The notes beneath the pieces are model-generated. The model had not been told where the DNA came from, did no database searches, and saw only the letters and a program-made list of their open reading frames with translations. Source: Hyphomicrobiales bacterium (GTDB lineage: Bacteria > Pseudomonadota > Alphaproteobacteria > Rhizobiales > Xanthobacteraceae). From it: a DNA stretch of 8,112 nt. Shown piece after piece: positions 5,937-8,112 of the stretch. Where the stretch lies: the NCBI GenBank assembly GCA_026400425.1, contig JAPLPC010000278.1:1-8112 (forward strand). The letters run 5' to 3'. Position 1 is the stretch's first letter; each line of letters begins with the position of its first letter. A program made the position numbers and the translations under genes.

Positions 5937-5964
5937 ACCATAGCGGGCAAAACCCGGAAGTCAA
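5937..5964 (-). promoter_or_regulatory. Candidate promoter of the ilvL-ilvI operon
   Basis: On the minus strand TTGACT (5959-5964) and TATGGT (5937-5942) are 16 bases apart, matching the -35 and -10 consensus at 5 and 4 of 6 positions. Initiation near 5930 would give about 25 bases before the leader-peptide ATG and an attenuated transcript of about 145 bases ending in the T-tract at 5785. The position fits the attenuator, which supports the call. Confidence 0.55.
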
Positions 5965-6107
5965 GGCATGCCGCGTGGTCCGTATCATACCATAGGTAGT
6001 GAGATCGGAGTCAGTCTGCGAGCGGAAAGATTGGATGGGCTGATATGCGAGGCTGAGCCGCCTGCTGTTGTGATTGCGAGCGGTGCGAGGCAACCGGGCG
6101 ACCGGCA
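5965..6107. other. Intergenic spacer upstream of the ilv promoter
   Basis: These bases lie between the ilv promoter and the repeat behind miaA. I found no convincing gene, terminator or operator. A short partly self-complementary stretch near 6070-6105 (TGATTGCGAGC, CGAGGCAACCGGGCGACCGG) may be a degenerate flank of the adjacent repeat. Reading frames that cross it give proline- and arginine-rich translations typical of non-coding high-GC DNA. Confidence 0.4.
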
Positions 6108-6194
6108 GTAGGGTGGGCAAGGCGAAGCGTGCCCGCCATCCCGGGCACAGAGAAAATGGTGGGCATGGCGCAAAGGCGCCTTTGCCCATCCTAC
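6108..6194. repeat. Palindromic intergenic repeat (GTAGGGTGGGC family) at the 3' end of miaA
   Basis: An 87-base imperfect palindrome runs from GTAGGGTGGGCAAGGCG (starting at 6108) to CGCCTTTGCCCATCCTAC (ending at 6194). The two ends are reverse complements apart from two differences. Internal blocks, CGTGCCCGCCAT and ATGGTGGGCAT, are also inverted. A second member of the family starts at 8024, after serB. The right end overlaps the miaA stop: the TAG of miaA (6191-6193) lies inside the terminal CTAC of the repeat. It may serve as a bidirectional mRNA-end structure, but no T-tract follows. Confidence 0.82.
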
Positions 6195-7099
6195 AGTTTT
6201 ACGCTTGCCTCCTCCGGCGTCATCCACTCGAACTCGGGTAATTGGTGCCGGAACCAGGTGAATTGCCGCTTGGCGTAATGCCGCGTATCGGCCTGGCCGA
6301 TGGCGCAGGCTTGCTCGCGTGAGATCTCGCCATGCAAATGGCTGATCAGCGCCGGCACGCCGTGCGCCTTCATTGCGGGCAGCAGCGGATCGAGCCCGCG
6401 CGCTGCGAGCGCCTCGACTTCTTCGAGAGCCCCCTCCTCCAGCATCCGGACGAATCGGGCATCGATGCGGGCATAGAGTTCGTCGCGATCGGGGGCGAGA
6501 AACACGGCGGTGGTGCCTTCAGGCGGCAGCAGCGGCGGCAGCGCGTCGCTATGCCAGTCGGTCAGCGCGCGGCCGGTGGCTTCGATCACTTCCAGCGCCC
6601 GCGCGATGCGGGTGCGGTCGCGCAGATTGAGTTTGGCTGCGGAGACGGGATCGCGCGTCGCGAGTTCGGCATGCAGCGCTGCCGGGCCGAGACGGTCGAG
6701 CCGCGCACGGACGTCGTCGCGCACCGCGTCAGGGACCGGTGGCACCGCCGAGAGGCCGCGCGTCAAAGCTTTGAAGTAAAGCCCGGAGCCGCCGATGAAA
6801 ATCGGTAGCCGGCCCTGCCGGCGCACCTCGGCCAGCACCGCGCGCGCTGCATCCACCCAAGCCCCGGCGGAAAAATTCACCGCCGCATCCACGGCGCCGT
6901 ACAGGCGATGCGGCGCCATCGCCTCCTCGTCCGGCGTCGGTCGCGCCGTCAGCACGCGGAGATCGCGATAGACCTGCATGCTGTCGGTATTGATGATCAC
7001 GCCGCCCCGCGCGCGCGCGACCGCCAGCGCCAGCGCCGACTTGCCGCTCGCGGTCGGCCCTGCGATAAGCAGCGCTCTGTTATCCGGCCTGGAATTCAC
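6191..7099 (-). CDS. miaA: tRNA dimethylallyltransferase (tRNA A37 isopentenyltransferase)
   Basis: MiaA transfers a dimethylallyl group from DMAPP to N6 of A37 in tRNAs that read codons beginning with U, which improves decoding. The 302 residues open with the P-loop GPTASGKS (14-21), followed by INTDSMQVYR (36-45) with the DSxQ substrate motif, GGSGLYFKAL (103-112), and the C-terminal tRNA-binding signature DTRHYAKRQFTWFRHQ (271-286). All are as expected. I chose GTG 7099: it gives VNSRPDNRALLIAGPT, the usual family beginning, and GAGAGA (7106-7111) lies six bases upstream. The open frame continues to 7975, but only as antisense of serB. The gene diverges from serB with start codons 3 bases apart. 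Its stop lies inside a palindromic repeat. By clearing Leu-type codons less efficiently when scarce, MiaA can in principle affect leader-peptide attenuation, but no link is shown here. Confidence 0.95.
   Translation of the reverse strand: MNSRPDNRALLIAGPTASGKSALALAVARARGGVIINTDSMQVYRDLRVLTARPTPDEEAMAPHRLYGAVDAAVNFSAGAWVDAARAVLAEVRRQGRLPIFIGGSGLYFKALTRGLSAVPPVPDAVRDDVRARLDRLGPAALHAELATRDPVSAAKLNLRDRTRIARALEVIEATGRALTDWHSDALPPLLPPEGTTAVFLAPDRDELYARIDARFVRMLEEGALEEVEALAARGLDPLLPAMKAHGVPALISHLHGEISREQACAIGQADTRHYAKRQFTWFRHQLPEFEWMTPEEASVKL
7041..7069 (+). promoter_or_regulatory. Weak candidate promoter of serB inside miaA
   Basis: TTGCCG (7041-7046) and GATAAG (7064-7069) are 17 bases apart on the plus strand, 34 bases before the serB ATG. 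The match to consensus is only moderate and the segment also encodes the miaA P-loop region, so it may be chance. Any serB promoter must lie within miaA, because only 3 bases separate the two start codons. Confidence 0.2.
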
Positions 7100-7102
7100 G
7101 TC

Positions 7103-8005
7103 ATGTCTCTCGTCGCTACCTTGATCTGCAACCCCGCCGATCCCGCTCTCGATAGCACGGTCATCGACGGTTTTCGCGCGATCTTGCCCGGCGATAACGA
7201 GATGCATTGGCTGAGCGACGGCGTTGCCGCCGACATCCTGTTCGCCAGCGACACCAACAGCATCGCCGACCAGCGTGCCCTCGCCGATCGCCTGCGTGCC
7301 GCGCGCGGCGACATGCCGATCGACGTGGTGGTGCAGCCTGTGATCGACCGACGCAAGAAGCTTTTTCTCGCCGATATGGATTCCACCATGATCGGCCAGG
7401 AATGCATCGACGAATTGGCCGATTTCGCCGGCCTCAAGGCCCATGTGGCCGCCATCACCGAGCGCGCCATGCGCGGCGAGATCGAATTCGAGCCGGCGCT
7501 GCGTGAGCGCGTGGCGCTGCTGAAGGACCTGTCGGTTGGGGTCGTGGATGAGGTGCTGGCCGAGCGCATCACGCTGACGCCAGGCGGCCGCGCACTGGTA
7601 CAGACCATGCGGGCTCATGGCGCCTATACCTGCCTCGTCTCCGGCGGCTTCACGCTGTTCACGGCGAAGGTGGCGGAGCTGGTCGGTTTTCAGGAACACC
7701 GCGCCAACGAGCTGCATGTAGAAGACGGCAAACTGACCGGCACGGTGGCGGAGCCGATCTTGGGCAAGGCCGCCAAGCTCGCCACGCTGGTGGAGCTGCG
7801 CGAGGCCGCAAGTCTCGACAATCTCGACACGCTCGCGGTGGGTGACGGCGCCAATGATCTCGCGATGATCCAGGCTGCAGGACTGGGAATCGCGTTTCAT
7901 GCCAAGCCTACGGTGGCTGCAGCGGCGCATGGCCGGATCGACTTCGGCGATCTCAGCGCATTGTTGTATGCGCAAGGATATCAGCGCAGCGAGTTCGTAG
8001 ACTAA
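7103..8005 (+). CDS. serB: Phosphoserine phosphatase
   Basis: SerB removes the phosphate from O-phosphoserine, the last step of serine synthesis, in the cytoplasm. The 300-residue protein has an N-terminal regulatory-type part (residues 1 to about 80) and a C-terminal HAD phosphatase domain. Motif I is LADMDST (89-95), with nucleophile D91 and acid/base D93. Motif II is VSGGFT (179-184), with S180. K225 (GKAAKL) serves as the motif III lysine, and motif IV is GDGANDL (247-253). The cap region with E100 and the ERAMRGEIEF block is intact. I chose ATG 7103, giving MSLVATLICNPA, the usual family beginning; the open frame extends back to 6908 only as antisense of miaA. Ribosome binding is weak (TGGA near 7090). 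A palindromic repeat begins 18 bases after the stop. Serine feeds O-acetylserine and cysteine synthesis, a possible but unproven link to the exporter pair. Confidence 0.96.
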   Translation: MSLVATLICNPADPALDSTVIDGFRAILPGDNEMHWLSDGVAADILFASDTNSIADQRALADRLRAARGDMPIDVVVQPVIDRRKKLFLADMDSTMIGQECIDELADFAGLKAHVAAITERAMRGEIEFEPALRERVALLKDLSVGVVDEVLAERITLTPGGRALVQTMRAHGAYTCLVSGGFTLFTAKVAELVGFQEHRANELHVEDGKLTGTVAEPILGKAAKLATLVELREAASLDNLDTLAVGDGANDLAMIQAAGLGIAFHAKPTVAAAAHGRIDFGDLSALLYAQGYQRSEFVD

Positions 8006-8023
8006 CGCTATAGCTGGGCCGAT

Positions 8024-8112
8024 GTAGGGTGGGCAAAGCGTAGCGTGCCCACCATCGGACTATCGGCTTCAGCCGGTGGACTATCGGCTTCGGCCGGTGG
8101 GCACGCTGCGCT
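8024..8112. repeat. Second copy of the GTAGGGTGGGC palindromic repeat, after serB, cut by the window edge
   Basis: It begins GTAGGGTGGGCAAAGCGTAG at 8024 and continues CGTGCCCACC to 8053. The last visible bases, GGTGGGCACGCTGCGCT (8096-8112), are the reverse complement of 8037-8053 with one mismatch. The far arm (expected to end in a TTGCCCACCCTAC-like sequence) should lie just outside the window. It is the same family as 6108-6194. The loop holds a tandem duplication, described separately. Confidence 0.82.
8057..8098 (+). repeat. Two tandem 21-base units inside the repeat loop
   Basis: Two adjacent 21-base units (8057-8077 and 8078-8098) both begin GGACTATCGGCTTC and end GCCGGT, differing at one base (A or G at unit position 15). 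Each unit ends with a small inverted motif, CGGCTTC(A/G)GCCGG, able to form a short hairpin. The duplication looks recent. Only two units are present, with no spacers, so this is not a CRISPR array. Confidence 0.85.

Noticed and set aside
5905..6189. Longer 116-codon reading of the frame that contains the leader peptide
   Set aside because: The upstream part translates repeat and promoter DNA. Only the last 21 codons, from ATG 5904, carry the control-codon signature, and the promoter lies between the two.
6908..7102. N-terminal extension of the serB frame to 6908
   Set aside because: It is an Arg-rich antisense of miaA; the SerB family begins at ATG 7103.
7100..7975. N-terminal extension of the miaA frame to 7975
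   Set aside because: The extension is antisense of serB and resembles no MiaA; the family begins at GTG 7099.
8057..8098. CRISPR array
   Set aside because: The two units are directly adjacent with no spacer and lie in the loop of a palindromic repeat.

Overview
The window is high-GC DNA from an alphaproteobacterium, most likely of the Bradyrhizobium / Rhodopseudomonas / Afipia group (Nitrobacteraceae). This rests on the protein sequences as I recall the family, on the palindromic repeats of the GTAGGGTGGGCAAAGCG and CTCTCCCCGC types that are scattered through genomes of this group, and on the gene order serB / miaA / ilvI / ilvH / ilvC. No genome search could be run, so the placement is inference.

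Layout. Every gene except serB is on the minus strand, so the biology reads right to left. serB (+, 7103-8005) and miaA (-, 6191-7099) diverge with only 3 bases between their start codons, and both have a copy of the same palindromic repeat family at the 3' end. Next comes the branched-chain amino acid locus. A candidate promoter (5937-5964) is followed by a 21-codon leader peptide with the run Leu-Leu-Ile-Ile-Val-Val (5839-5904), a hairpin over the leader stop, and a hairpin plus T-tract (5785-5809). Together these form a textbook translational attenuator in front of ilvI (acetohydroxyacid synthase large subunit, 3926-5716). A palindromic repeat fills the ilvI-ilvH gap. ilvH (3384-3728) is truncated: the reading frame stops after the N-terminal ACT domain, and the true C-terminal end of the family is still present just downstream in another frame (3310-3393), so an internal segment has been lost. 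Two amino-acid exporter genes follow, overlapping by one base: an EamA-type DMT transporter (2421-3293) and a LysE/RhtB-type transporter (1813-2421). ilvC (643-1662) has its own candidate promoter and a strong intrinsic terminator (584-616). At the left edge is the start of an ABC transporter ATPase of the nitrate/sulfonate/taurine class (1-519, cut by the window).

How the genes work together. IlvI/IlvH make acetolactate and acetohydroxybutyrate, and IlvC converts these to the dihydroxy acids of valine, isoleucine and leucine synthesis. The leader couples ilvI transcription to charging of Leu, Ile and Val tRNAs. The ilvH lesion should weaken or remove the second control layer, valine feedback on the enzyme, if this is the only copy. 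The exporter pair resembles E. coli EamA and EamB, which export O-acetylserine and cysteine, but the substrates here are not proven.

The two strongest observations are the compact ilv attenuator, whose leader gene is too short for ordinary ORF calling, and the internal out-of-frame deletion in ilvH. I saw no CRISPR array, tRNA, rRNA, insertion sequence or phage gene.
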